Source: Corallibacter vietnamensis
GTDB taxonomy: Bacteria > Bacteroidota > Bacteroidia > Flavobacteriales > Flavobacteriaceae
Length of the DNA: 64,000 bases
Direction: 5' to 3'
Assembly (NCBI RefSeq): GCF_039537875.1
Contig: NZ_BAABBI010000001.1
Coordinates: forward strand, 1,550,001-1,614,000
Shown here: positions 18,021 to 27,407 of the stretch, in pieces
How positions within the stretch are numbered: the first letter of the stretch is position 1
Layout of the letters: every line of letters starts with the position of its first letter
The notes under the pieces: generated by a model
Database searches by the model: none
What the model saw: only the letters and a program-made list of their open reading frames with translations
What the model was told of the DNA's origin: nothing
Program-made: the position numbers and the translations under genes

Positions 18021-19885
18021 TGGCAGATATCATTCAGTTATTACCAGATCATGTAGCTAATCAAATTGCTGCAGGAGAAGTTGTACAAAGACCAGCCTCT
18101 GTAGTAAAAGAGCTTTTAGAAAACGCTATAGATGCACAAGCAACAAGCATAAAATTACTTATAAAAGAAGCAGGAAAAACACTGGTTCAAGTTATTGATA
18201 ACGGTAGCGGAATGAGTGCTACAGATGCGCGTTTAAGTTTTGAGCGCCATGCAACATCAAAAATTCGTTCAGCTGATGACTTGTTTCAATTACATACCAA
18301 AGGTTTTCGTGGAGAAGCATTAGCTAGTATAGCTGCCATTGCTCATGTAGAGTTAAAAACCAAACAAGAAGATGACGAAGTAGGTACAAACCTAATAATA
18401 GAAGGTAGCGAGATTGTATCACAAGAGATTGTAGTAACTCCAAAAGGAACCTCAATTGCGGTAAAAAACCTTTTCTTTAATATTCCTGCAAGACGAAATT
18501 TTTTAAAATCTAATCAAGTTGAATTACGTCATATCATAGATGAATTTCACCGTGTAACATTGGCTCATCCTGGGATTCATTTTATGATGTATCATAATGG
18601 AAACGAATTGTTTAATCTGCCAGAAAGTAATTACAGGCAGCGCATTGTAAATATATTTGGAAATAAAACCAACGAAAAATTAGTTCCAGTAAATGAAGAT
18701 ACCGAAGTACTTAAAATTTCTGGATTTGTTGGAAAACCTGAATATGCCAAGAAAACACGAGGCGAACAATTCTTTTTTGTAAATGATAGATTTATAAAAA
18801 ATGCCTATTTAAATCACGCTATAAATTCGGCTTTTGACGGACTTTTAAAAGACGGAACTCATGCTAGTTATTTTCTGAATCTTACTGTAGATCCGCAAAC
18901 AATAGATATCAATATTCATCCTACAAAAACTGAAATAAAGTTTGATGATGAGCACACGCTTTATGCGATTTTAAGAGCATCTGTAAAGCATAGTTTGGGG
19001 CAATTTAATATTGCCCCTGTTTTAGATTTTGATCGCGATGCACAATTAGATACGCCTTATAACTACAAAGATAAAGGAGTAAGTACACCACAAATAGAAG
19101 TTGATAGAGATTTTAATCCTTTTCAAGAACAAAATAATTTTAAAGAGCAACGATCAAGCAAACAGGCTACCGCATTCAAAAAACAAACACCATCAAGTTG
19201 GGATAGCTTGTATGTAGGCTTGGAATCTAAAGGAACACAAAGTCAGCAAGAGTTTACGAGTGTTCAGTTTGAAACAGAAGAAAAAACAGCCTCTATTTTT
19301 AATGATGATAAGGCTTTGGAAAACTCTAAAAGCACTTATCAGCTTCATAATAAATATATTGTAAGTACCATAAAATCTGGTATGTTGGTTTTAGATCAGC
19401 ACCGCTCTCATCAACGTGTTTTATACGAAGATTTTTTACAACACATTACTGTTAAAGAAAGTGTAAGTCAGCAGTTATTATTTCCTATTGAATTACATTT
19501 TTCTACACAAGAGATTGATATCATAAATCAAGTAAAAGAAGATTTAGAACATACCGGTTTTGTATTTTCAAACGTTACTAAAGAAAGTGTTGAAATATCA
19601 GGAGTGCCTGTAAGTGTTCCTGCTAGTGAGGTGTCAGTGGTATTAGAGCAACTTATTAGTGATATAGAAAACGAAGTGCCAGATAGTCATTTTAGTTCAG
19701 CTGATTTATTAGCAAAATCTATGGCAAAAAGTTTGGCTGTAAAAACCGGGCAAACACTAACAGTTCCAGAGCAAGAACATTTAGTAAATAGCTTGTTTGG
19801 ATGTAAGGAACCTAATATGTCACCGTTTAATAAAACAACATTTATTACATTATCGGTTGACGAATTAGATAAAAAATTTGTTTAA
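18020..19885 (+). CDS. mutL: DNA mismatch repair protein MutL
   Basis: A 621-residue GHKL ATPase that couples mismatch recognition by MutS to strand removal. N-terminal motifs are intact: QIAAGEVVQRPASVVKELLE, IDNGSGM, RHATSKI, FRGEALASIAA, and a TKTEIKFDDE linker strand. The C-terminal region (~430-621) holds the dimerisation domain, but the metal-binding endonuclease motif DQHA(x)2E(x)4E reads DQHRSHQRVLYE, with Gln where the first Glu is expected, and the usual C-P-H-G-R-P end motif is replaced by FGCKEPNMSPFNK. So endonuclease activity is doubtful. Coupled to the small gene upstream. Confidence 0.95.
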   Translation: MADIIQLLPDHVANQIAAGEVVQRPASVVKELLENAIDAQATSIKLLIKEAGKTLVQVIDNGSGMSATDARLSFERHATSKIRSADDLFQLHTKGFRGEALASIAAIAHVELKTKQEDDEVGTNLIIEGSEIVSQEIVVTPKGTSIAVKNLFFNIPARRNFLKSNQVELRHIIDEFHRVTLAHPGIHFMMYHNGNELFNLPESNYRQRIVNIFGNKTNEKLVPVNEDTEVLKISGFVGKPEYAKKTRGEQFFFVNDRFIKNAYLNHAINSAFDGLLKDGTHASYFLNLTVDPQTIDINIHPTKTEIKFDDEHTLYAILRASVKHSLGQFNIAPVLDFDRDAQLDTPYNYKDKGVSTPQIEVDRDFNPFQEQNNFKEQRSSKQATAFKKQTPSSWDSLYVGLESKGTQSQQEFTSVQFETEEKTASIFNDDKALENSKSTYQLHNKYIVSTIKSGMLVLDQHRSHQRVLYEDFLQHITVKESVSQQLLFPIELHFSTQEIDIINQVKEDLEHTGFVFSNVTKESVEISGVPVSVPASEVSVVLEQLISDIENEVPDSHFSSADLLAKSMAKSLAVKTGQTLTVPEQEHLVNSLFGCKEPNMSPFNKTTFITLSVDELDKKFV

Positions 19886-19897
19886 AAGTATAGCCTT

Positions 19898-20659
19898 ATG
19901 ATGAATAGAATAACAGATACTGTAAAGCATTTAATAATTATTAATGTACTTATGTTTATTGGTACTATGACCGTTGGAGGTGGTACGTTGTTTTATGATT
20001 GGTTTGCGGTACATTTTCCTAAAAATCTAGCTTTTCAACCTTGGCAGATAATAACACACATGTTTATGCATGGAGGTTTTATGCATATTTTATTTAACAT
20101 GTTTGCTTTGTGGATGTTTGGTACAGCTGTTGAACAACGCTTTGGAGCTAAAAAGTTTTTGTTTTTTTATGTTTCATCAGGGTTAGGCGCAGTACTATTA
20201 ATGATAGGGTATTATTATTTCAAATTCTATTCAGGCATGTCTTTGCTTAACGAAGCAGGTTTTGACCAGACACAGGTTTACGAAACACTAAAATCTGGTT
20301 ATAATGTTTATGATACACGTTGGTTGAATCATATGACTCAAGAGCAGCTAGGTAATTTTGTAGGTGTTTTCAATAGTACAATGGTAGGAGCATCTGGTGC
20401 TATTATGGGCGTTTTAGTTGCTTTTGGTATGTTGTATCCAGAAGCCAAATTAATGCTGATTTTTTTACCAGTTCCTATTAAGGCAAAGTATTTTATTCCT
20501 GGAATAATTGCTTTAGATTTAATATCAGCATTAACAGGACAATCATTTTTTAGTCCAAGCAACACAGCTTATGTAGCACACATTGGTGGCGCATTAACTG
20601 GTTTTTTAATTATGTGGTATTGGAAAAAAACACAGTTTAATAAAAATCGTTGGAATTAA
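19898..20659 (+). CDS. rhomboid-family intramembrane serine protease
   Basis: A 253-residue, six-helix membrane protein. The rhomboid signature is complete: HMFMHGGFMHILFNMFALW (WQIITHMF and HILFNM), the catalytic Ser in VGASGAIMG, and the catalytic His in AHIGGALTG. Rhomboids cut membrane proteins within the bilayer. It follows mutL by 12 bp and is followed after 3 bp by a second rhomboid, so mutL and both rhomboids form an operon. Confidence 0.92.
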   Translation: MMNRITDTVKHLIIINVLMFIGTMTVGGGTLFYDWFAVHFPKNLAFQPWQIITHMFMHGGFMHILFNMFALWMFGTAVEQRFGAKKFLFFYVSSGLGAVLLMIGYYYFKFYSGMSLLNEAGFDQTQVYETLKSGYNVYDTRWLNHMTQEQLGNFVGVFNSTMVGASGAIMGVLVAFGMLYPEAKLMLIFLPVPIKAKYFIPGIIALDLISALTGQSFFSPSNTAYVAHIGGALTGFLIMWYWKKTQFNKNRWN

Positions 20660-20662
20660 TAT

Positions 20663-21532
20663 ATGACTTCCTTAAATCAAGATATACAAGATAAATTACA
20701 GCGACTTAATGTTTTTGAGAAAATCATTGGTGTTAATGTTGTAGTGTTTCTTTTAGGCTTAATTTTAAGAGCCGTTCTTAATCAAGGTTCTAGTTTAGCT
20801 TGGTTAGAATTACCAAGTGATTTTTTTGATTTTCTATTACAGCCTTGGTCTATAATTACCTATGCTTTTGCGCATTATGATTTTTGGCACATCGTTTTTA
20901 ACATGCTTTGGCTATACTTTATAGGTCGTATGTTTACAAATCTATTTAGTGTTAAAATAGCACTTAATGTCTATTTTTTAGGAGCCATAGCTGGTGGATT
21001 ATTATTCATGGTTGGCTATAATGTTTTTCCTGATTTTTTTGTGGGTAAAAGCAGGTTAGTTGGTGCATCTGCAGCTGTTAGGGCTTTACTTATATTTTTA
21101 TGCGCTTACATGCCAACTACTGAAGTGCGAGTTTTTACATTTAATTTAAAACTTTGGTATCTTGGTGCTGCTATTGTAGTGCTTGATGTTTTAGGCTTAT
21201 TTGGTTTAAATGCAGGCGGTAACCTAGCGCATTTAGGAGGTGCATTATTAGGTTATTTCTATGCAACACAATTACATAAAGGACAAGATATAGGATCTGG
21301 TTTTGAGCGTTTCATGGATACCATTGCTAGTATGTTTAAGAAAACAAAAACGTCACCACTTAAAACAGTACATAAAAATAAGTCAGGTAAGGTTGCTGGT
21401 TATACTAAAGAAGAATTTAGTGAGTTTAATAAGCAAAAGAAAATAGATATTATTTTAGATAAAATAAGTAAAAGCGGTTACGATAGTTTAACCAAAGAAG
21501 AAAAAGAATTCTTGTTTAGAGCAGGAAAATAA
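20663..21532 (+). CDS. second rhomboid-family protease with C-terminal tail domain
   Basis: A 289-residue rhomboid: WSIITYAFAHYDFWHIVFNMLWLY, catalytic Ser in VGASAAVRA (GASA in place of GASG), and His in NLAHLGGALLG. After the last helix comes a soluble tail (~215-289) with KEEFSEFNKQKKIDIILDKI and GYDSLTKEEKEFLF, the short DUF6576-type helix pair seen after many Bacteroidota rhomboids. Tandem with the rhomboid upstream; the pair may cleave different clients. Confidence 0.9.
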   Translation: MTSLNQDIQDKLQRLNVFEKIIGVNVVVFLLGLILRAVLNQGSSLAWLELPSDFFDFLLQPWSIITYAFAHYDFWHIVFNMLWLYFIGRMFTNLFSVKIALNVYFLGAIAGGLLFMVGYNVFPDFFVGKSRLVGASAAVRALLIFLCAYMPTTEVRVFTFNLKLWYLGAAIVVLDVLGLFGLNAGGNLAHLGGALLGYFYATQLHKGQDIGSGFERFMDTIASMFKKTKTSPLKTVHKNKSGKVAGYTKEEFSEFNKQKKIDIILDKISKSGYDSLTKEEKEFLFRAGK

Positions 21533-21546
21533 GTGTAGCACCAACT

Positions 21547-22575
21547 ATGAAAGGACTAAAGTTTATTGATAAATTAATTTACCTTGTTAATGCTTTAGTG
21601 GCTACCATGCTCTTATTATCTTATATATTGCCTTTTTTTCCACCTAAAACATTTGCCGTTTTATCAGTGTTAAGTTTGGGAGTGCCTTTTCTTATCTTGG
21701 TAAACGTTTTGTTTTTTTTATACTGGCTTGTAAAACTAAAAAAGCAACTCATGCTATCACTTGTGGTTTTAGTTATTGGATATTTTAGTTTTGGCTCGCT
21801 TTATAAATTTTCTACATCTGAAGACAATACCAAAGACCAATCAACATTATTGTCTGTTATGAATTATAATGTGCGTTTATTTAATGTATATGATTGGATA
21901 CCTGAAAATGGCATAGAGACTAAAATGGTTGACTTAATTAAGAAAAGTTCACCAGATGTATTAAGTATGCAGGAGTATCATCCTCATAAAAATATTGATT
22001 TATCGTTTTTTAAGTACAAATACGAAAAACTCTCTGGGAATAAAACCAAATACGGACAAGCTATTTTTTCGCAATATCCTATTATAAATTCTGGCTCAAT
22101 AGAGTTTCCTAATACATCTAATAATGCTGTTTTTGTAGATATTGTAAAAAAGCAAGATACAATAAGAGTATATAATGTGCATTTACAATCTTTAAAAATT
22201 GATGCTGATGTAAATAAGCTTAAAGAAGAAGATTCTGAACGCTTATTGAAAAGGGTAGGACAAACATTTAAAATGCAACAATTTCAAACCGAATTATTTT
22301 TGCTTCATAAAAAACAATGTCATTACAAAATGATTATTTGTGGCGATTTCAACAACACAGCATTTTCTTATGTTTATAAAGAGATAAAAGGCGATTTAAA
22401 AGATACTTTTAAACATGCTGGTAATGGTTTTGGAAGAACTCATAATTTTAAGTTTTTCCCTATTAGGATTGATTTTATCCTAGCTGATAAAACTTTTGAA
22501 GTAACAGATTTTAAAACTTTTGATGATGATTATTCAGATCATTATCCCATTTTGGCTAATTTAAAATTGCATTAA
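21547..22575 (+). CDS. membrane-anchored endonuclease/exonuclease/phosphatase-family hydrolase
   Basis: A 342-residue protein: three N-terminal membrane helices (~8-90), then an EEP domain with MNYNVRLFN, SMQEYH (Glu metal ligand), VYNVHLQS, ICGDFNN, RIDFILAD and SDHYPILANL (final Asp-His). The family hydrolyses phosphodiesters in nucleic acids, lipids or sugars, and the active site here lies outside the membrane. It continues the mutL-rhomboid run (14 bp gap). Its last 15 bp overlap the convergent gene that ends at 22561. Confidence 0.85.
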   Translation: MKGLKFIDKLIYLVNALVATMLLLSYILPFFPPKTFAVLSVLSLGVPFLILVNVLFFLYWLVKLKKQLMLSLVVLVIGYFSFGSLYKFSTSEDNTKDQSTLLSVMNYNVRLFNVYDWIPENGIETKMVDLIKKSSPDVLSMQEYHPHKNIDLSFFKYKYEKLSGNKTKYGQAIFSQYPIINSGSIEFPNTSNNAVFVDIVKKQDTIRVYNVHLQSLKIDADVNKLKEEDSERLLKRVGQTFKMQQFQTELFLLHKKQCHYKMIICGDFNNTAFSYVYKEIKGDLKDTFKHAGNGFGRTHNFKFFPIRIDFILADKTFEVTDFKTFDDDYSDHYPILANLKLH

Positions 22576-22875
22576 AAAACAATCTGTAGTATCTGCAACT
22601 ATATGGGAAACTAATCCTAATCCAAAAAGTCTCGTTTTTTTAGGAAAAAGTAAAAATATGTAGCACCCAATAGCAACATAACTATGTAGTGGATGAAAAT
22701 TGATACTACATCTATTAGGAGCAAAAATAGGTGAGGCCAGAAGGTGATCTAAATCAATAATAAAAGCACTCATCATGATTAAGTAAGCTTTTAGCCAATT
22801 GTTTTTAAACCAAACTAAAGCAATAAATAGCGGTAAAAGAAAATGAATTCCGTAATGAACAATAGCTTGAATCAT
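22561..22875 (-). CDS. DUF6122 small membrane protein
   Basis: A 104-residue protein with three to four membrane segments and the conserved polar motifs DLDHLLASP, FHPLHS and HIVADTTDC, which resemble metal-binding sites of membrane metal-dependent hydrolases (YdjM-like). I chose ATG at 22875, which shares one base with the stop of the WbqC gene (TAATG), over a TTG two codons upstream. End of the parA-parB-...-wbqC operon. Confidence 0.75.
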   Translation of the reverse strand: MIQAIVHYGIHFLLPLFIALVWFKNNWLKAYLIMMSAFIIDLDHLLASPIFAPNRCSINFHPLHSYVAIGCYIFLLFPKKTRLFGLGLVSHIVADTTDCFLMQF

Positions 22876-23495
22876 TACCAAGGAAATGATTGAGATTCTA
22901 AATAATTGACCGCATTTGGACCTTCATTAAATAGCAAATCAAGAATGTTTAGGTTGTTTATAAAGCCATGTTTATCATCAAAAACTTGCGTGTAATTTTC
23001 AAAAATAGGTGGCGTTTCTTTTTTTGCATTTACCAAGTATCTAAAATCTGTCATATCTGCTACATCTTTATGGTAAACGTTTGTTTCAGATATATGTAAA
23101 TCCAATTGTAAACAGTCACAAACTGTATGAAAGCACTTTAAATTAAAATCTAATAAGTTAGTTACTTCCTCTTGAAACAATGGTTCAAACTCATCTTCGT
23201 AAAACTCAAAAAAAGGTGATGTTCTGTAAGCAGATTCTAATGATTTCCAATGCTGTATTTGCCATTTTTCTTCATTGTAAACTTGTACATCACGATATTT
23301 TTGACGTGTTTTTTGAGTATGAACAACAGGAATATTTAAAAGCAACTTTCCGTTAGCGCCATAAATATAGGTGCGGTTTCTATAGGTTTGCTTTTGAAAG
23401 TTATCATCCATTTCAAAAATGACATTTTCAGCATTTACAATGGCTACAAAGTGCGCAATTGTAGGAAAATAAGTTGGATGAATAAGAATGTTCAT
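22875..23495 (-). CDS. WbqC-like family protein
   Basis: A 206-residue protein with the WbqC pattern: HPTYFPTIAHFVAI near the start, then RNRTYIYGANGKLLLNIPVVH and IQHWKSLESAYRTSPFFEFYEDEFEP. WbqC-like proteins are linked to sugar/aminotransferase-type steps in surface polysaccharide loci, but the reaction is not established. The gene always follows lepB in this family's gene order, as here (22 bp gap). Confidence 0.85.
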   Translation of the reverse strand: MNILIHPTYFPTIAHFVAIVNAENVIFEMDDNFQKQTYRNRTYIYGANGKLLLNIPVVHTQKTRQKYRDVQVYNEEKWQIQHWKSLESAYRTSPFFEFYEDEFEPLFQEEVTNLLDFNLKCFHTVCDCLQLDLHISETNVYHKDVADMTDFRYLVNAKKETPPIFENYTQVFDDKHGFINNLNILDLLFNEGPNAVNYLESQSFPW

Positions 23496-23517
23496 TGATA
23501 CACTGGTTTATTATAAC

Positions 23518-25116
23518 TTAAGCAGCGTTTTCTTTTTTCTTTTTGCGCCATGTATTAAACCCGAACCAACCAGCTAATAATACTAAAAATGGAATGAAAT
23601 AAGAAACAGGTTCGCCACTTCCGTGTACGGTTGTAAATAGACGTTCCCAACGAATTTTTTCTTTTATACCTTTTCCGTTTGCATTATAACTCATCCAGAT
23701 AAATACTGGTTTTCCTACAACATGGTCAAATGGCACAAACCCCCAAGAACGAGCATCAAGAGAGTTGTGACGATTGTCTCCCATCATCCAATAATAATCT
23801 TTTTTAAATGTATAAGATGTTGCGAGTTCGCCATTAATGTATATTTGATTACCCTTAACCTGTAAGGTGTTATTTTCATATTCTACTATAGCACGTTTAT
23901 AAAGCGGTAGAGCATCTAAATCAAGGTTTACGGTTGCTCCTGCTTTTGGGATATAAAGTGGTCCAAAAAAGTCATTGTTCCAGTTGTAATTAGGATCATG
24001 AGGAAATACACTAGGTTCACGCTCACCATCTTCACGTTTTAAAGGTTCAATACTTTTTACATTAGGATGTGCTTTAAACTTTTCAAGAGTTTCTTTAGTT
24101 ATAGCTGGGAAATAGCAAACAGAATAATCTTGATTATATCTTGGGAAATCTGTTATGCCATAACGTTCAGATAACAAGTAATTGTTAAAAGGGCCGTTTT
24201 TTGTTTCTACTCTATATGAAAACTGAAGTTTTGCTCTATCAGGTAATTCATTTTGTTTTCCGTTGATGTATACATATCCGTTACGAACCTCTAGTGAATC
24301 TCCTGGTAAACCTACACAACGTTTTACATAGTTGGTTTCTTTATCTATAGGTTTATGGTATGCTCTGTCAGCTGGCTTATACATATTGTAAAGTGTGTCA
24401 ACAGGCCAGTTAAAAACAACAATATCATTGCGTTTTATGTCTTGAAACCCAGGAATTCTTAAATAAGGCAGTGTAAGTTTGTTCATCCAAGAATCACTTT
24501 TGTTGCCTTTTACATCATCATATAAATAAGATTTTTTATTTAAAACAGGAATGGTATCATGTACCATAGGCGCGGCTACGGTTGTCATTGGTATTCTTGC
24601 TCCGTAATGAAACTTACTAACAAAAAGAAAATCACCTACAAGTAAAGATTTTTCTAATGATGAAGTAGGAATGGTATACGGCTGAATAAAATAAGTGTGT
24701 ACAATGGTTGCTGCGACAATAGCAAATAAAATAGAACTAACCCAATCTCCAAAACCGGTTCTTGGTTGTAGGCTACGATCTTTAATATGTTCTAAATCAG
24801 TAGCGTAATTTAGGTAATAATTGTAAAAGCCTAATGAAAAAATAGCTAAAGCGGTATCAGTACTTGAGTTTTTACCAAAACTTCTTGCGGTTTCAACCCA
24901 GACTACAGGAAACATAATTAGGTTTACAATAGGAAGAAATAAAAGAATTGTCCAGTACCAAGGCCTGTTTATAATCTTCATTAAAATTACCGCATTGTAA
25001 ATAGGAGCAAAGGCTTCCCAAGCTTGTCTTCCTGCTTTTGTATATAGTTTCCAAGTTCCTAATCCATGAATAACTTGAATTACTAGGAAGAAAATTAACC
25101 ATTGCGTAAGTGTCAT
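23518..25116 (-). CDS. lepB: signal peptidase I
   Basis: A 532-residue membrane protease that removes Sec/Tat signal peptides. It is longer than E. coli LepB because of an N-terminal DUF5684-like membrane region (~1-100) and a large periplasmic insertion. Active-site Ser lies in IPTSSLEKSLLVGDFLFVSK, the Lys in YVKRCVGLPGDSLEVR, and the box E region is MMGDNRHNSLDARSWGFVP. A C-terminal membrane helix (~510-525) ends it. Length and design match the enzyme of other flavobacteria. Part of the par-dapB-lepB operon. Confidence 0.95.
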   Translation of the reverse strand: MTLTQWLIFFLVIQVIHGLGTWKLYTKAGRQAWEAFAPIYNAVILMKIINRPWYWTILLFLPIVNLIMFPVVWVETARSFGKNSSTDTALAIFSLGFYNYYLNYATDLEHIKDRSLQPRTGFGDWVSSILFAIVAATIVHTYFIQPYTIPTSSLEKSLLVGDFLFVSKFHYGARIPMTTVAAPMVHDTIPVLNKKSYLYDDVKGNKSDSWMNKLTLPYLRIPGFQDIKRNDIVVFNWPVDTLYNMYKPADRAYHKPIDKETNYVKRCVGLPGDSLEVRNGYVYINGKQNELPDRAKLQFSYRVETKNGPFNNYLLSERYGITDFPRYNQDYSVCYFPAITKETLEKFKAHPNVKSIEPLKREDGEREPSVFPHDPNYNWNNDFFGPLYIPKAGATVNLDLDALPLYKRAIVEYENNTLQVKGNQIYINGELATSYTFKKDYYWMMGDNRHNSLDARSWGFVPFDHVVGKPVFIWMSYNANGKGIKEKIRWERLFTTVHGSGEPVSYFIPFLVLLAGWFGFNTWRKKKKENAA

Positions 25117-25211
25117 AATCTTTATTTTTTCTAATTACAAGATGTAATTATTTGTTTTTATTTTAATAGTTGGTGTTAAAACGTTAAGTATTGTTACTAA
25201 TAGTAATGAGT

Positions 25212-25916
25212 TTAACCAATATTTAACACGTCTTTCATAGCGAATACTCCCGTTTTTCCTAAAATCCATTCGGCAGCTATAACAGCACCTAAAGCAAACC
25301 CTTCTCGGTTATGAGCTGTATGCGTAATAGAAATAGTATCTGTATGACTACCATAATCTATACGATGAGTTCCTGGTACATTTTCAATACGTTTTGCTGT
25401 TATAGGTATTGTTTTGTTTGTCTCTTCATTACCTAATTTCCAGTTGGTATATTCAGGATGTTCTTTAATGATACCTTCGGCAAGAGATATAGCAGTCCCG
25501 CTAGGCGCATCAAGTTTTTGTGTATGATGTATCTCTTCCATAGACACTTCATATTGCTTTAATTGTCCCATCATTTTGGCCAGGTAATTATTCAATTCGA
25601 AAAAAATATTTACTCCTAAACTAAAATTTGAAGCATAAATAAAAGCCCCTTTTTCTTCTTCACAAATAGCAATAGCTTTATTGTAGTTGTCTAGCCAGCC
25701 TGTAGTTCCAGAAATAACAGGAACTTGGTGCTTAAAGCAGTTTACAATATTAAAAAAAGCAGCATTAGGTACGCTAAAGTCTATAGCAACATCTGCTTTT
25801 GTAATATCATAGCCATCTTCGTCAGATGTTTTAATAACAATTTCATGACCACGATCTATGGCAATTTTTTCAATGGTTTTTCCCATTTTTCCGTAGCCTA
25901 ATAATGCAATTTTCAT
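25212..25916 (-). CDS. dapB: 4-hydroxy-tetrahydrodipicolinate reductase
   Basis: A 234-residue NAD(P)H enzyme of the diaminopimelate/lysine pathway. N-terminal nucleotide motif LLGYGKMGKTIE, then VISGTTGW, and the catalytic EIHHTQKLDAPSGTA block, followed by HTDTISITHTAHNREGFALGAV. Length slightly short of the E. coli enzyme, normal for Bacteroidota. It lies 2 bp after the DUF5683 gene. Confidence 0.97.
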   Translation of the reverse strand: MKIALLGYGKMGKTIEKIAIDRGHEIVIKTSDEDGYDITKADVAIDFSVPNAAFFNIVNCFKHQVPVISGTTGWLDNYNKAIAICEEEKGAFIYASNFSLGVNIFFELNNYLAKMMGQLKQYEVSMEEIHHTQKLDAPSGTAISLAEGIIKEHPEYTNWKLGNEETNKTIPITAKRIENVPGTHRIDYGSHTDTISITHTAHNREGFALGAVIAAEWILGKTGVFAMKDVLNIG

Positions 25917-25918
25917 AG

Positions 25919-26512
25919 CTAAAATTTGAAATTAAGAGTTAGCCCTAAATCACCGGTATTGTCAAACTCATTAATCTTATAATGTGGTTTTAGTGTTAAC
26001 CTGTCATCAACATTATACTGTAATAAATGTGCGCTTACATTGGCATCAATAATATTTAAAGCATATAAACCTATGGTAACAAGTAATGATATTTCTTTGT
26101 TTCTTCGTAGGGTATTTTGCGCCTCAATTAAACCAGCGTTTGTAACTGTTGGGAATTCATCATCTGAAAAACCAGCAAGACGTCTTTTGTAAGCATCGCG
26201 ATAGCGACTGTATTCTTTATGATTGTCTAAATAAAAATACATACTTATACCTAAACCAGCATAAACAATAGGGATTTTCCAGTATTTTTTATTGTAAGCT
26301 TGCCCTAAACCAGGCAAAACGGCAGAATAAAATGCCGCTCGAGCAGGAGATAAAGGATCTATAGGTTCTCTAATAGGATCTCCAGCTTGTACTACTAACT
26401 CTTCTGTAGGTGTAATAGTTGATTTCTTGCCTTTATTTTTATCATCTTGAGCAAAAGAATTAAAACAGAGGAAAATAGAAAAAAATAGTGTTGCAATAAA
26501 TCTAATTGTCAC
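25919..26512 (-). CDS. DUF5683 membrane protein
   Basis: A 197-residue protein with a signal peptide or N-terminal helix (~5-21, ending SFAQ) and the family block SPARAAFYSAVLPGLGQAYN followed by KKYWKIPIVYAGLG and further helices. Conserved between parB and dapB in flavobacteria. Role unknown. Starts inside the end of parB (11-bp overlap), so coupled. Confidence 0.85.
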   Translation of the reverse strand: MTIRFIATLFFSIFLCFNSFAQDDKNKGKKSTITPTEELVVQAGDPIREPIDPLSPARAAFYSAVLPGLGQAYNKKYWKIPIVYAGLGISMYFYLDNHKEYSRYRDAYKRRLAGFSDDEFPTVTNAGLIEAQNTLRRNKEISLLVTIGLYALNIIDANVSAHLLQYNVDDRLTLKPHYKINEFDNTGDLGLTLNFKF

Positions 26513-27404
26513 GTTTTACAAGTTTAATGATACGATTAAAATCTTCTTCAGAATGAAAAGGAATGGTAATGTTTCCTTTACCATTTTTTGAAACTTTAAC
26601 GTTTATTTTATGACCAAAGTATTCAGAAAAGTCTTTAACTCCTTTTTTTATGTACTTTGGAAGTTCTTGCTTCTCTGCCGGAGTTTTTACTTTTTTATCA
26701 GTTTGATATGATCTTACTAAAGCTTCAGTATCTCTAACAGATAGTTTATTGGTGATTATTTTTTCGTAGATATCTAATTGCGTGTTTTGGTCTTCTATAT
26801 TTATTATGGCACGTCCATGTCCCATTGATATAAAACCATCTCGCATACCTGTTTGAATAATAGGATCTAATTTAAGTAAGCGTAAATAATTAGCAATTGT
26901 AGAACGTTTTTTTCCTACACGTTCACTCATTTGTTCTTGAGTGAGGTTAATCTCATCAATTAAACGTTGGTATGATAAAGCAATTTCAATAGGGTCTAAA
27001 TCTTGACGTTGTATGTTTTCAACAAGAGCCATTTCTAACGATTCTTGATCGTTAGCGATACGAATGTAGGCAGGAATAGTTTCTAATCCTATAAGTTTTG
27101 ATGCTCTAAAACGACGTTCTCCAGATACTAATTGAAATTTATTAAAGTCTAGTTTTCTTACAGTTATTGGTTGAATAACACCTAATTCTTTAATAGAAGA
27201 AGCTAATTCACGAAGCATTTCTTCGTTGAAGTTTGTTCTAGGTTGAAAAGGGTTTATTTCAATAGCATCTATTTCAAGCTCTACAATATTACCAATTACC
27301 TTGTCTGCGTTTTTGTCTTGAACCGATGAAATATCGTTTGATGGATCTTTTAAAAGCGCTGATAGTCCTCTTCCTAAAGCCTGTTTCTTGGTTGCCTTCG
27401 CCAT
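26502..27404 (-). CDS. parB: chromosome partitioning protein ParB
   Basis: A 300-residue CTP-dependent DNA clamp that marks the origin region with ParA. Visible: INPFQPR (start of the ParB/Srx domain), the SGERRFRA CTP motif, ENIQRQDLDPIE, the HTH LTQEQMSERVGKKRSTIANYLRLL, and the C-terminal dimer domain. I did not find a nearby parS palindrome. Gap to parA is 3 bp. Confidence 0.96.
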   Translation of the reverse strand: MAKATKKQALGRGLSALLKDPSNDISSVQDKNADKVIGNIVELEIDAIEINPFQPRTNFNEEMLRELASSIKELGVIQPITVRKLDFNKFQLVSGERRFRASKLIGLETIPAYIRIANDQESLEMALVENIQRQDLDPIEIALSYQRLIDEINLTQEQMSERVGKKRSTIANYLRLLKLDPIIQTGMRDGFISMGHGRAIINIEDQNTQLDIYEKIITNKLSVRDTEALVRSYQTDKKVKTPAEKQELPKYIKKGVKDFSEYFGHKINVKVSKNGKGNITIPFHSEEDFNRIIKLVKRDN

Positions 27405-27407
27405 AAA

